A DNA stretch of 42,884 nt from Eubacteriaceae bacterium (GTDB taxonomy: Bacteria; Bacillota; Clostridia; Eubacteriales; Eubacteriaceae): NCBI GenBank assembly GCA_030156895.1, contig JASGLP010000025.1, positions 1 to 42,884 on the forward strand, given 5' to 3'. Positions 15,304 through 24,425 of the stretch are shown here, in pieces. How positions within the stretch are numbered: position 1 is the first letter of the stretch; each line of letters opens with the position of its first letter. Below the pieces are notes generated by a model, which saw only the letters and a list, made by a program, of their open reading frames with translations, was not told where the DNA came from and ran no database searches. The position numbers were made by a program, and so were the translations under genes.

Positions 15304-15434
15304 GCACCGACCAATTGGATTTCGCAGTCTGCGCGCGGATTCGTACAGTTGCCCAATTTGAAATCACTGATTTAAAGCGTTTTCCAGCAACTGTTCGCCC
15401 CGAGGCAGAAGGCTTCCAAGCCAATTGTCGGTGC
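15304..15434 (+). repeat. Dispersed hairpin repeat, copy A
   Basis: The outer arms are GCACCGACCAATTGG and CCAATTGTCGGTGC. An inner stem joins CGTACAGTTGC to GCAACTGTTCG, and CTGC pairs with GCAG between them. The loop differs from the other copies. It lies 57 bases downstream of the eno stop codon, before a terminator. Copies B (26583-26709) and C (34699-34829) are the same element. Confidence 0.9.
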
Positions 15435-15490
15435 TCGAGTATTCAAAATTAACTTTCTCTTCAGTCAGTAGCAATTAAATGATGCAACAG

Positions 15491-16783
<1,293 letters not shown>

Positions 16784-16808
16784 TTACCTCCCTGAAATTA
16801 TTCTTCTT

Positions 16809-16837
16809 ATTATATACACCTTTATTCTTGTTCTAAA
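16809..16837 (-). promoter_or_regulatory. eno promoter
   Basis: TATAAT (16809-16814) with TTTAGA (16832-16837) 17 bases upstream, 28 bases before the enolase ATG. Confidence 0.6.
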
Positions 16838-16848
16838 CCAAAACATAG

Positions 16849-16880
16849 AAAAAAGCCCTGAATGAACATTCACAGGCTTG
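16849..16880 (-). terminator. Terminator after the DUF6440-like gene
   Basis: AAGCC...GAAT pairs with ATTCAGGGCTT, with one bulge, followed by TTTTTT on the minus strand. It lies just upstream of the eno promoter. Confidence 0.75.
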
Positions 16881-16906
16881 TCATTATAAAATATGAAAGT
16901 CTTTTC

Positions 16907-17101
16907 TTACTGCTGCGGTCCCACCATCGGCTCCCCTTCTTCATCAATCAGCACCGTCAGGCCGCTGCCAAGGTGATCGTAATGGTATAAATAATTTACC
17001 CCGGTTTCCGTGTCTTCAATAATCCGACAGCCGGTTTCTTCTCCCATGGATTCGTTTAAAATTATTCTGAACCGATTCTTTTTTGCTTTTTTTGTTTTCA
17101 T
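16907..17101 (-). CDS. Small DUF6440-like protein, 64 aa
   Basis: The sequence pattern CRIIEDTETGVNYLYHYDHLGSGL followed by TVLIDEEGEP matches the small DUF6440 family of Firmicutes, whose function is unknown. A lysine-rich start (MKTKKAKKNRF) precedes a compact beta-rich fold. The ATG at 17101 is chosen because GGAGAT lies nine bases upstream; an earlier ATG would include the ribosome site. It is monocistronic, with its own promoter and terminator. Confidence 0.8.
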   Translation of the reverse strand: MKTKKAKKNRFRIILNESMGEETGCRIIEDTETGVNYLYHYDHLGSGLTVLIDEEGEPMVGPQQ

Positions 17102-17138
17102 TTTAAAATAATCTCCTGGCGCAAAATGCACTTACCCT

Positions 17139-17167
17139 ATTATAGCGAATTCCTGGGGCAAAATCAA
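17139..17167 (-). promoter_or_regulatory. Promoter of the DUF6440-like gene
   Basis: TTGATT (17162-17167), a 17-base spacer and TATAAT (17139-17144), about 40 bases upstream of the ATG. Confidence 0.7.
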
Positions 17168-17244
17168 ATTTATTCGTTTTTTTCGCAGCCTTTTGTCAAT
17201 TTTTAAATGCAGAAAAATAAGATTTACGCCAGCAAATCCCTTTA

Positions 17245-19356
17245 TTACTGGATCACGCCATTTTCCAGACAGACCGACAAATTCATTTTTTTATTGCCGA
17301 CTTTTTCAAACTGCACATTAACCACGTCGCCATTCCTGCTGATGATTTGACCTTTACCGAAACGACGGTGTGAGACTGTAGCCCCCACCTGATAGGCTTG
17401 TAAATCAGCCTCATCCACTTTAGGCAGTTTTTTGATTGGGTCATTTCTTTTCATGCCGAAACGCTCACCGCCCTGATGCTTTTGCTCTTGCGGCTTCTTT
17501 TTAGGGATGCCATCAATTAAATAGCCGATGAAGGGCGAGGGAAAGACTCCATTTTTCTGATCGCTGACGCAAATAAAAATCAGTTCATTTTTGGCCCGGG
17601 TAGAGCCAACATAAAAAAGCCGCACCTCTTCGCCAAAAAGACCCGGATCTTCGCGACTAGCCGAGCAGGGGATGGTGCCTTCCACGGCATCAATGACAAA
17701 AACCTTATCAAATTCCAGCCCCTTGCTGGAATGAAAGGTCGATAAAGTTACCCGGGGTTTTTTCTGCTTGTAGATTCTGGATTCCTTAAGCTTTTCGCTG
17801 AGCGCTTGCAGATGTTCAAAATAGGCATCAAAACACTCAGAACGTCCAGCCAGAATCTTTAACACTGACAATTTCTGATTCAGGTTTTCCTCCGAATGTC
17901 CAGCACCGATCTTAAACTGCAAAAAACCGCGATAGCCCAGCTCATCAAGGATCAGGTCAATCCCTTTTTGTGGTGGCATGGTCTTTAGGCGCGCCAATTC
18001 TTTTTCCACCAGCTCCAGCCGCTTAACCAGCCAGGTCTTATCCCGGTTTTCCCTAATCAGAGCCCTGATCGCCGTCTCACTGGCCCGTATCTTCACTGAT
18101 CCAACCATTTCTTTGGAGATGGCCAGATCCATTTTATAATAAAGCTGGCAAAAAAGATCATAATCATTGGGGCGCAGAGAAAACTCATAAAAAGAACGAA
18201 TATCTTTAATGATAAAATGATTAAAAAAAGCCGGATGATGTTCCTTCATCAAAAAGGGAATCCCTTCCCGATCTAAAAGATCCACCAGGGGAATGGCCGA
18301 TTCATTATTGCGATATAAAACCGCCGTCTCTTTGCCTTCTTTGCGGATCGATTCAAGAATCAGCTGATACTGAGCTGCCAGGGATTTGACCCACTCCCGC
18401 CTAAGGGGCAGGCCTTTTGGATTGGAGGTTACCATTTTCTTCTGATATCGCTCACTGTTCAAACGGATAAACTGGTCGGCACATCCGACAATGGCCTGGC
18501 TGCTGCGGTAATTAGTTTCCATCAAAAGCACCTGACCCGCCGGCCAGATTGTTTTAAAAGAAAGCAGAAACTGGGGATAGGCACCACGAAAACCATAAAT
18601 ACTCTGATCTTCATCTCCAACCAAAAAAAGATTACCCTGGCTGCCAGCCAGCAGTTGTATGATTTTAAACTGAATCTTAGAAGTATCCTGAGCCTCATCA
18701 AGATGGATGTAGCGATAACGGTCGCGAAAAGATGCTAGCATTTCCGGATGTCGCTTTAAAAGGCCATAAGTATATTTAAGCAAATCATCAAAGTCCATCA
18801 GACCCTGATCCTGTTTGCTCTTTTCATAGGCCTGAAAAAGTTTGAAAAAATCGACCTCCAGTGCTGGCAGCGCCTCAATCTCAGACCTGGTCAGCAGCAT
18901 GTTTTTAACATAACCGATCCGCTGGGTCATTTCGGCCAGCTCGATTTCTGACGGATATGCCTTAAACAGTTTAAGATAAAGCTGCCGGATAAAGGGCGTT
19001 ACGTTGGCCAGCACTTCAAAAGCTCGTTTATGATACTGCCGCTCGTAAGCTCTAATGACCGACAGGGAAAAGGAATGGATAGTTGAAAAATGGATGTCGT
19101 CCTGACCAAAAGCGCTGCTGTAGCGCTGCTTAAGATCACGGGCTCCCATGCGACTAAAAGTCAATGCCAGAATAGCGGCCGGATCCACCTTTTCAACCTG
19201 AATCAGATAGGCTATCCGATTGATAATCACAGTTGTTTTACCGCTGCCCGGCACGGCCAGCAAAAGGGTCTGGCCTTCTTTTGCCAGCAGGGCTTTTTCC
19301 TGTTGGCTATTTAAACTGATCTGATACTTTTTTTTAAATTCCTGGTAATTTTTCAT
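17245..19356 (-). CDS. UvrD/PcrA-family ATP-dependent DNA helicase, 703 aa
   Basis: This is an SF1A 3'-5' helicase. Q motif LNSQQEKAL, Walker A AVPGSGKTT, LTFSRMGARDL, Walker B HLDEAQDTS, GDEDQSIYGFRGA, ETNYRSS, TFHSSKGLEFDKVFV and LFYVGSTRAK are in order. The C-terminal domain (VGATVSHRRFGKGQIISR) is the Tudor-like tail of PcrA/UvrD that contacts RNA polymerase. At 703 residues it is slightly shorter than typical PcrA, and the HHLPAF-like region diverges, so it may be a paralogue rather than the housekeeping PcrA. AGGAAA precedes the ATG and a good promoter lies close upstream. Confidence 0.93.
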   Translation of the reverse strand: MKNYQEFKKKYQISLNSQQEKALLAKEGQTLLLAVPGSGKTTVIINRIAYLIQVEKVDPAAILALTFSRMGARDLKQRYSSAFGQDDIHFSTIHSFSLSVIRAYERQYHKRAFEVLANVTPFIRQLYLKLFKAYPSEIELAEMTQRIGYVKNMLLTRSEIEALPALEVDFFKLFQAYEKSKQDQGLMDFDDLLKYTYGLLKRHPEMLASFRDRYRYIHLDEAQDTSKIQFKIIQLLAGSQGNLFLVGDEDQSIYGFRGAYPQFLLSFKTIWPAGQVLLMETNYRSSQAIVGCADQFIRLNSERYQKKMVTSNPKGLPLRREWVKSLAAQYQLILESIRKEGKETAVLYRNNESAIPLVDLLDREGIPFLMKEHHPAFFNHFIIKDIRSFYEFSLRPNDYDLFCQLYYKMDLAISKEMVGSVKIRASETAIRALIRENRDKTWLVKRLELVEKELARLKTMPPQKGIDLILDELGYRGFLQFKIGAGHSEENLNQKLSVLKILAGRSECFDAYFEHLQALSEKLKESRIYKQKKPRVTLSTFHSSKGLEFDKVFVIDAVEGTIPCSASREDPGLFGEEVRLFYVGSTRAKNELIFICVSDQKNGVFPSPFIGYLIDGIPKKKPQEQKHQGGERFGMKRNDPIKKLPKVDEADLQAYQVGATVSHRRFGKGQIISRNGDVVNVQFEKVGNKKMNLSVCLENGVIQ

Positions 19357-19384
19357 GCATTTCCTGACTCATTATATTTCCTTT

Positions 19385-19413
19385 ATTATAGCCCTCAAGG
19401 CCGGCACTTGCAA
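19385..19413 (-). promoter_or_regulatory. Promoter of the UvrD-family helicase
   Basis: TTGCAA (19408-19413), a 17-base spacer and TATAAT (19385-19390), 28 bases before the ATG. It directly follows the terminator of the upstream alcohol dehydrogenase gene. Confidence 0.75.
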
Positions 19414-19420
19414 GCGCGGC

Positions 19421-19465
19421 AAAAAAGAGCATTCCAGCCGGATCTGAACCGATCTGAAATGCTCC
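19421..19465 (-). terminator. Terminator of the Fe-alcohol dehydrogenase gene
   Basis: GAGCATTTCAG pairs with CTGGAATGCTC (one mismatch), followed by TTTTTT on the minus strand. Confidence 0.88.
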
Positions 19466-19490
19466 CATATTTTTGCTTGATAGCGCTTAT

Positions 19491-20630
19491 TTATAGGCCG
19501 TAATAAGCCTGATCCATTACTTTTTTCATTGCTTCATAGTCGACAGTCTGGGGATTGGTGGTGGTGCACACATCCGCCATTGCCTTTTGAAGCATGGCTT
19601 CCCGGTCGGCCAGGTAAGCTTCTTCTGTTACTCCGGCATCTTTGAGACAAGCCGGAATGTTTAAAGACTGACTCAAAGCCACGACACTATTGTACATGGT
19701 TTCAGTCGCATCGCCAGATACATTTAAAATACCCGCCGCACTCAAAAGCCTTTGATAGAGATGTTCAACCCGTCCATTCTGGCCGTTGAATTTAATCACA
19801 TAGGGCAAAACAATGGCATTGGCTAAACCATGTGGCAGATGAAAGCTAGCCCCAACGGCATGGGCAATAGAGTGGGTGATGCCCAGTCCGGCGCTGTTAA
19901 AAGCGATACCGGCCATACAGGATGCTATCTGCATACTGGATTTGGCCGTCAGATTCGAGCCGTTCTCATAACTTTCATAGAGGCTTTTAAAAACCAGTTC
20001 CGTGGCCTTGCTGGCATAACAACGAGAAAAGGGATTATTATTGGTGGAAATGAAGGCCTCAATAGCATGAGTCAGAACATCCATACCAGTAGCTGCGGTA
20101 GCTCTCGGCGGCACACTTTCGATCAGCTTGGGATCGAGAATGGCTGTATCCGGCATCATTAAAATATCAGTTAAAGGAATTTTAGTATTGTTCTTTTTAT
20201 CGGTGATAACAGCGTATTCCGTCACTTCCGAGCCGGTTCCAGCAGTCGTGGGAATCGCAATGAATTCCGGTTTGTGCACAAAGCGATCTTCAAATAAAAT
20301 CCGCTTGAAATTAACGCAGTAAAAAATAATTGCTTTGGCCGCGTCAATCACCGATCCTCCGCCGATGGCAATCAGGGCGTCCGGTTTATTCATAATGATA
20401 TGCATCAGACCCTTTTCCACAATATCCGTGGAAGGATCGGACTCAATATCGGAAAAAACGTGATAACTGATTCCTTTCTCGTCCAGTAAATCAGTCAGCA
20501 TTTTAAGAATCCCGAACTTCACCATTCCCTGATCAGTGGCAATACAGACATTCTTGTAATTACCTTCCTGAACACGCTTCAGGGAATCCTCCCCATAATA
20601 TATTGCCGGCTTTACTTGAAAAAATCGCAT
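19491..20630 (-). CDS. Iron-containing alcohol dehydrogenase, 379 aa
   Basis: This is a group III NAD(P)-dependent dehydrogenase. The dinucleotide site is IGGGSVIDAAKA and the family signature is TTAGTGSEVTEYAVI. Metal ligands lie in TGMDVLTHAIEAF (Asp, His), GITHSIAHAVGASFHLPHG (His, His). The sequence resembles the 1-propanol/ethanol dehydrogenases PduQ and EutG, but no microcompartment genes are nearby, so the substrate is open; aldehyde reduction to ethanol or propanol is plausible in a fermenter. It is a single-gene unit with a weak TATAAT promoter at 20697-20702 and a strong terminator. Confidence 0.93.
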   Translation of the reverse strand: MRFFQVKPAIYYGEDSLKRVQEGNYKNVCIATDQGMVKFGILKMLTDLLDEKGISYHVFSDIESDPSTDIVEKGLMHIIMNKPDALIAIGGGSVIDAAKAIIFYCVNFKRILFEDRFVHKPEFIAIPTTAGTGSEVTEYAVITDKKNNTKIPLTDILMMPDTAILDPKLIESVPPRATAATGMDVLTHAIEAFISTNNNPFSRCYASKATELVFKSLYESYENGSNLTAKSSMQIASCMAGIAFNSAGLGITHSIAHAVGASFHLPHGLANAIVLPYVIKFNGQNGRVEHLYQRLLSAAGILNVSGDATETMYNSVVALSQSLNIPACLKDAGVTEEAYLADREAMLQKAMADVCTTTNPQTVDYEAMKKVMDQAYYGL

Positions 20631-20778
20631 GGGTTTTCCTCACTATTCATAAATTTCTGTATTCTCTGTAAGATAAAATCGCATCGAATTAAAATCATTA
20701 TAACAAGATATTTTGACAAAATACAGACGATCTCAAATATTTATTGAAGGACAGCTTTTTTTTATCTGTTGAAGGCAT

Positions 20779-20806
20779 AAAAAAAATACCAACAAAAGTT
20801 TGGTAT
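20779..20806 (-). terminator. Terminator of the SRP RNA
   Basis: ATACCAA pairs with TTGGTAT around a 7-base loop, followed by TTTTTTTT on the minus strand, 18 bases after the SRP RNA 3' end. Confidence 0.85.
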
Positions 20807-20823
20807 CGTTTCAGAAATATTTT

Positions 20824-21091
20824 GTCGTGCACCCCACTTCGACAATCAGCCTCCAAGCGTTACGTCGGTCGTTTGCTCGAGTCAGAGTATCCTCCGGCAC
20901 ATAAAAGGTCTTACTTACCGCTGCTTCATTCCTGACCTGACGGGGTTCATAAGTTTCTATTGCGAAGGGTCCAACTGTCAACACCACTTGCCTTCGGCAG
21001 ACCTCAAAATCTGAAGCCTCCATGGGGAATTCAATCCTGCTGTAGCGGATTGCAGGTTACAAAGCACCGCTAACTCTCCATCTAGCACGAC
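20824..21091 (-). ncRNA. ffs: Signal recognition particle RNA, large (Alu-containing) type
   Basis: Domain IV is unmistakable: GTCAGGTCAGGAATGAAGC, with the GGAA tetraloop closed by A-U instead of the usual C-G. The ends pair (GTCGTGC with GCACGAC). The 5' part (GTGCTAGATGGAGAGTTAGC, then GTGCTTTGTAACC) is the Alu-like domain of Gram-positive SRP RNAs. The 268-base length fits that class. It guides the Ffh-bound SRP to signal peptides on ribosomes. A promoter sits seven bases upstream and a terminator just downstream. Confidence 0.95.
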
Positions 21092-21097
21092 TAATGT

Positions 21098-21126
21098 ATT
21101 ATAACGTAATCGCCTGATAAAAACAA
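21098..21126 (-). promoter_or_regulatory. SRP RNA promoter
   Basis: TATAAT (21098-21103) and TTGTTT (21121-21126) are 17 bases apart. The predicted start matches the folded 5' end at 21091. Confidence 0.8.
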
Positions 21127-21176
21127 GTTTATTTCAAATCATTTAAGGAAATTTGTCTGGGTCACTGATCAATATT

Positions 21177-21205
21177 TTGCAAAAAACCGGGTATTTAATT
21201 AAAAT
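21177..21205 (+). promoter_or_regulatory. Promoter of the superoxide reductase gene
   Basis: TTGCAA (21177-21182) and TAAAAT (21200-21205) are 17 bases apart, 45 bases before the ATG. Confidence 0.6.
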
Positions 21206-21250
21206 ATCAATCTTATCTTTTTAAAAGATTATCGCCAAAGGAGGCTCCCC

Positions 21251-21691
21251 ATGAACGAATCCAGTCTTTTTCAGTGCAACGACTGCACTGGTGTCCTGTT
21301 GGAACTGCACGGCACGATTTCTCAATACTGCAACCATAATATGACCGAACTGACCGCCAACACCATTGACGCATCCAAGGAAAAACACGTCCCGATTGTC
21401 AGCCACAAGGACCATGAAATCACTGTCACAGTGGGCAAATTCCCCCATCCAATGACAACCGACCACTCAATTCTATGGATCTTTGTCAAAAGCAGAAAAG
21501 GCGGCAGTTTTATCCAGTTGACCCCACAAGATAAACCCGAAGCCAGCTTTCATATTGATCCCCTGGATATAGTAGCGGTCTACGCCTACTGCGATATCCA
21601 CGGCTTATGGCAAGCCCAGCTCGATGACATCGATTATCAGGAAACAGTCTGCTCCCCTGAGTTCCCCCAAGGTTGCGTCGGCGACGACTGA
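21251..21691 (+). CDS. Desulfoferrodoxin-type superoxide reductase, 146 aa
   Basis: It reduces superoxide to peroxide without making oxygen, a typical oxygen defence in anaerobes. The catalytic iron ligands are complete: EKHVPIV (Glu, Lys, His), PHPMTTDHSI (two His) and YCDIHGLW (Cys, His). The N-terminal domain has C9 and C12 but only one later cysteine (C27, followed by Asn) where desulfoferrodoxin uses Cys-Cys, so the rubredoxin-like centre I is probably lost, as in centre-I-degenerate superoxide reductases. AAAGGAGG precedes the ATG. The gene stands alone with its own promoter and shares a two-way terminator with yjbQ. Confidence 0.93.
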   Translation: MNESSLFQCNDCTGVLLELHGTISQYCNHNMTELTANTIDASKEKHVPIVSHKDHEITVTVGKFPHPMTTDHSILWIFVKSRKGGSFIQLTPQDKPEASFHIDPLDIVAVYAYCDIHGLWQAQLDDIDYQETVCSPEFPQGCVGDD

Positions 21692-21715
21692 AAAAAGCGG
21701 GACACCCCGCTTTTT
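21691..21715. terminator. Bidirectional terminator
   Basis: AAAGCGGG and CCCGCTTT surround a short loop, with A-run and T-run on both sides. It ends both the superoxide reductase (+) and the YjbQ (-) transcripts and overlaps the yjbQ stop codon. Confidence 0.9.
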
Positions 21716-22130
21716 ATTCACCGATAATTTTTACCAGCACTCGTTTATCTCTTTTTCCGTCAAATTCAAAATAAAAAATCTGTTCCCAGGTTCCGAAATC
21801 CAATTTACCATCGGTTACGGCCACGACTGTTTCTCTACCCATAATGGTTCGTTTAAGGTGGGCGTCGGCGTTGTCCTCAAAGCCATTATGGTGATACTGG
21901 CTGTAGGGTTTTTCCGGCGCCAGCTTTTCCAGCCACACTTCATAGTCATGATGAAGGCCACCCTCATCATCGTTTATAAATACGCTGGCCGTAATGTTCA
22001 TGGCATTGACTAGAATCATGCCTTCCCGAATCCCACTTTCTTTCAAAGCGTTTTTGACATCCCCAGTAATATTAATAATCCCTCGGCGCGTTGGCAGATT
22101 AAAATGCAGTTCTTTTCGATATGCGATCAT
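21714..22130 (-). CDS. yjbQ: YjbQ/UPF0047 family protein, 138 aa
   Basis: This is the conserved YjbQ fold. [13 protein letters not shown] and the family signature [13 protein letters not shown] contain the conserved histidines. Weak thiamine-phosphate-synthase-like activity has been reported for the family, but the physiological role is unsettled. The start is the ATG at MIAYRKEL, which matches family N-termini and has a G-run upstream; a GTG eight codons earlier is the alternative. It is convergent with the superoxide reductase gene. Confidence 0.9.
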   Translation of the reverse strand: MIAYRKELHFNLPTRRGIINITGDVKNALKESGIREGMILVNAMNITASVFINDDEGGLHHDYEVWLEKLAPEKPYSQYHHNGFEDNADAHLKRTIMGRETVVAVTDGKLDFGTWEQIFYFEFDGKRDKRVLVKIIGE

Positions 22131-22199
22131 TTTTTCCCCCAGTAGAATTTTCACTTCATCTTATTTTAAAAGATTTAACTGCTTTCGTCTACAACAAAC

Positions 22200-22664
22200 T
22201 CATGTTTTTACAGGCATCAGAATCTTGGTCAGAAGCAAATCGTCGTTGACCTCCAAGCCATTGTAATAAAACTCATAAACCTTTTCTTCTACTTCAAGTC
22301 CGTGATCAGCCGCCCACTGATACATGGCTTTATAAGTGGGTTCAATTTTATTGTAAGCTCCCTGGTACATACAATAAATCATATCCTGTTCGGGTATGAT
22401 TGCCGCCTGAACTTCACCGTCGCCTTCAATCTTTTGGGCAAGCGGAAATCCGATCTCAACATTCATCTTTTGAAAGTCAAAATTTTGATACAAAACAAAG
22501 GGCATATCAGCGATTTTTTGACCCTTTTTTTCAAGAAACGCCATAATCATGCCATAAGAAGTTCCAATCAGCTGTGGCAGTTTTCCAATCGTCGTTTCTT
22601 TTCGAATCACCAACGCTGGTGTCTCACGATATCGAATTAGACCAATTTCCGAAATTTTCGGCAT
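22200..22664 (-). CDS. GyrI-like small-molecule-binding protein, 154 aa
   Basis: The whole chain matches a GyrI-like/AraC effector-binding domain: SEIGLIRYRETPALVIRK, IGTSYGMIMAFLE, VQAAIIPEQDMIYCMYQGAYNKI and a final YEFYYNGLEVNDDLLLTKILMPVK. There is no DNA-binding domain. Such proteins bind amphipathic drugs and some hydrolyse cyclopropanoid toxins. The ATG at 22664 is eight bases after AGGAGG; an in-frame GTG is too close to it. The gene lies behind a consensus promoter and a terminator-like hairpin within the leader, so attenuation is likely. Confidence 0.88.
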   Translation of the reverse strand: MPKISEIGLIRYRETPALVIRKETTIGKLPQLIGTSYGMIMAFLEKKGQKIADMPFVLYQNFDFQKMNVEIGFPLAQKIEGDGEVQAAIIPEQDMIYCMYQGAYNKIEPTYKAMYQWAADHGLEVEEKVYEFYYNGLEVNDDLLLTKILMPVKT

Positions 22665-22685
22665 TATCACTACCTCCTAAATGAT

Positions 22686-22734
22686 AAAAAGACACTAACC
22701 CGTCAGAACGTTCTTCTGATTCCTGGTTAATGTC
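22686..22734 (-). terminator. Leader terminator/attenuator before the GyrI-like gene
   Basis: GACATTAACC pairs with GGTTAGTGTC, with a second stem TCAGAA/TTCTGA stacked inside, followed by TTTTT. It lies between a consensus promoter (22771-22799) and the gene's ribosome site. It could also stop read-through from the FMN-binding gene upstream. Confidence 0.75.
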
Positions 22735-22770
22735 TTCGTTCAGTAACACTTTTATTTTTATGTCAGTCTA

Positions 22771-22799
22771 ATCTTACCGGTTTGCGCTTCTTTTGTCAA
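22771..22799 (-). promoter_or_regulatory. Promoter of the GyrI-like gene
   Basis: TTGACA (22794-22799) and TAAGAT (22771-22776) have a 17-base spacer. The predicted transcript would have a leader of about 100 bases containing the terminator hairpin. Confidence 0.8.
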
Positions 22800-22875
22800 G
22801 ATTTGCTTTCCGCTTATAAATTTTGCATTTTCAGATGCAAACATTTGTCTAAGCCTCAGAAATATCCTGACCAAA

Positions 22876-23757
22876 CTAAATATTGCCAGAAATAAGTCCC
22901 TGCTGAAGCGCATCAACAACGGCGTTCATAATTCCATTTGAGGTGTAGGTGGCCCCAGAGACCGCATCCACGTAGGGCGTTTGATTGGCAACAATTTCAG
23001 CTGGCACGGCATTGATGGCCCGGCCATAATATTTGACATTATTTTCATTGTGCGAAACCACTGAAACCGCCGTAAGCTGATTACCACTAACTGTCACCGA
23101 AACCGTCAGATCAGGGCCAAAACCATCAGCCACCCCGGTGTAAGTACCATCAGCGATATCTGCCGTTTCCATCAACAGGTTTTGATTGACCGTTGCCACC
23201 TGATCGTCGACCGTCGTGTCAGACTGAGCTGTGGCATTCGATTGATTACTTTCTGTCTCCGTCGTGATCTCTTCAGCTGATGTCTGGAGATCACTTTCGC
23301 TACCGTAAACCCATTCCACGTTTGACTCCAGCTCTCTGGCAAATGCCGTCATAAAAGCCTGGGGTCCCATAATGCCCCCCACTTCCCATAAATGAATCCC
23401 CAGAAAAGCCAGTAGCACAACAGTCAAAATCCGATGTGGTTTACACCATGAACACGTTCCTTTGTAGGCCTTGCGCAACCAGTAGGTCAGACCCAAAATA
23501 ATCCCCATTAACATACAAAGCGTCCCGAAATTAAACGATAAAATAGCTCCCGATGAAAAAAAACCATGAGTACAGGCCGTGATCACAAAAAGAATCCCCA
23601 TCGGTTTATGCACATTACGTAGTTTGCGGTTAAGGCGGCCGATAAAAGTGTCCTTACTTTTCCCCTTGTTGGCCAGTCTTAATATATAAACAACCGATAA
23701 AAGCACCGCCAAAAAGACTGACGTCCAGGCAGTTACAACATTTAACAGAATTATCAT
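22876..23757 (-). CDS. Membrane FMN-binding-domain protein, 293 aa
   Basis: The N-terminal half holds about four membrane helices with conserved histidines (NVHKPMGILFVITACTHGFF, CKPHRILTVVLLAFLGIHLWE), like the ferric-reductase/cytochrome-type membrane domain. A Ser/Thr-rich linker follows. The C-terminal extracytoplasmic FMN-binding domain begins ADGTYTGVADGFGPDLTVSV and ends with the flavinylation motif SGATYTS, whose Thr would carry covalent FMN added by ApbE. The likely role is electron transfer across the membrane, as in RnfG/NqrC-type or extracellular electron transfer proteins. The start at MIILLNVV has GGAGGG upstream. It follows the chromate-transporter pair by 83 bases. Confidence 0.88.
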   Translation of the reverse strand: MIILLNVVTAWTSVFLAVLLSVVYILRLANKGKSKDTFIGRLNRKLRNVHKPMGILFVITACTHGFFSSGAILSFNFGTLCMLMGIILGLTYWLRKAYKGTCSWCKPHRILTVVLLAFLGIHLWEVGGIMGPQAFMTAFARELESNVEWVYGSESDLQTSAEEITTETESNQSNATAQSDTTVDDQVATVNQNLLMETADIADGTYTGVADGFGPDLTVSVTVSGNQLTAVSVVSHNENNVKYYGRAINAVPAEIVANQTPYVDAVSGATYTSNGIMNAVVDALQQGLISGNI

Positions 23758-23840
23758 TTCAATCCCTCCTTCCAGAGTTTTTGAAATTTTAACAAAGTTT
23801 TGTGACGTTTCTGTGTCGAAGTCCAAACATTTAAAGTTTC

Positions 23841-24425
23841 TTAAAAATATGTTGGAATCAATCCAAAAAAGATGATGCCTAATCCACCTGATAAAAGGAC
23901 CAGCTGAATTGGATGCAGCTTAAATTTAAAATAGGCAAGACCGGTGATGGCAAAAATTAAAAGTTCTTTAAACTGAAGGGCATTAACAATTGTTTGCAGA
24001 CTGGTCATGTCTGCCCCTTCCAAAAAGAGACCTTTTAACATCAGGCTCACAACCGCAGAAGCAATCAGGGCGATTACTACCGGTCGAATGCCATAAAGAG
24101 CGCCTTTAACCCATTTATTATCCTGAAAACCGGTAAACAGCTTAGCAATCAGGACAATAATAATTAAAGAAGGCAAAACTACCGCCGTAGTCGTTACGAT
24201 AGCACCAAAAATGCCGCCCAGTTCCATCCCGATAAAGGTAGCGATATTGACCGCAAATGGCCCAGGAGTCGATTCGGCAACAGCCAGAAAATTGACGAAT
24301 TCGGTCATTGTCAACCAGTTATTACCCAGCACTTCCTGCTGAATTAAAGGAATCATGGCGTAGCCGCCACCAATGGTAAAGAGTCCAATTTTGAAAAATG
24401 TAATAAATAAATTAATGTAGATCAT
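23841..24425 (-). CDS. chrA: Chromate-transporter family subunit, 194 aa
   Basis: This is a half-length ChrA-type transporter with about six membrane segments. The family motifs FFKIGLFTIGGGYAMIPLIQ and ESTPGPFAVNIATFIG are present. Half-size CHR proteins work as pairs; the partner gene overlaps it by 14 bases. The family exports chromate, but related members may move other anions, and the true substrate here is not known. Confidence 0.9.
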   Translation of the reverse strand: MIYINLFITFFKIGLFTIGGGYAMIPLIQQEVLGNNWLTMTEFVNFLAVAESTPGPFAVNIATFIGMELGGIFGAIVTTTAVVLPSLIIIVLIAKLFTGFQDNKWVKGALYGIRPVVIALIASAVVSLMLKGLFLEGADMTSLQTIVNALQFKELLIFAITGLAYFKFKLHPIQLVLLSGGLGIIFFGLIPTYF

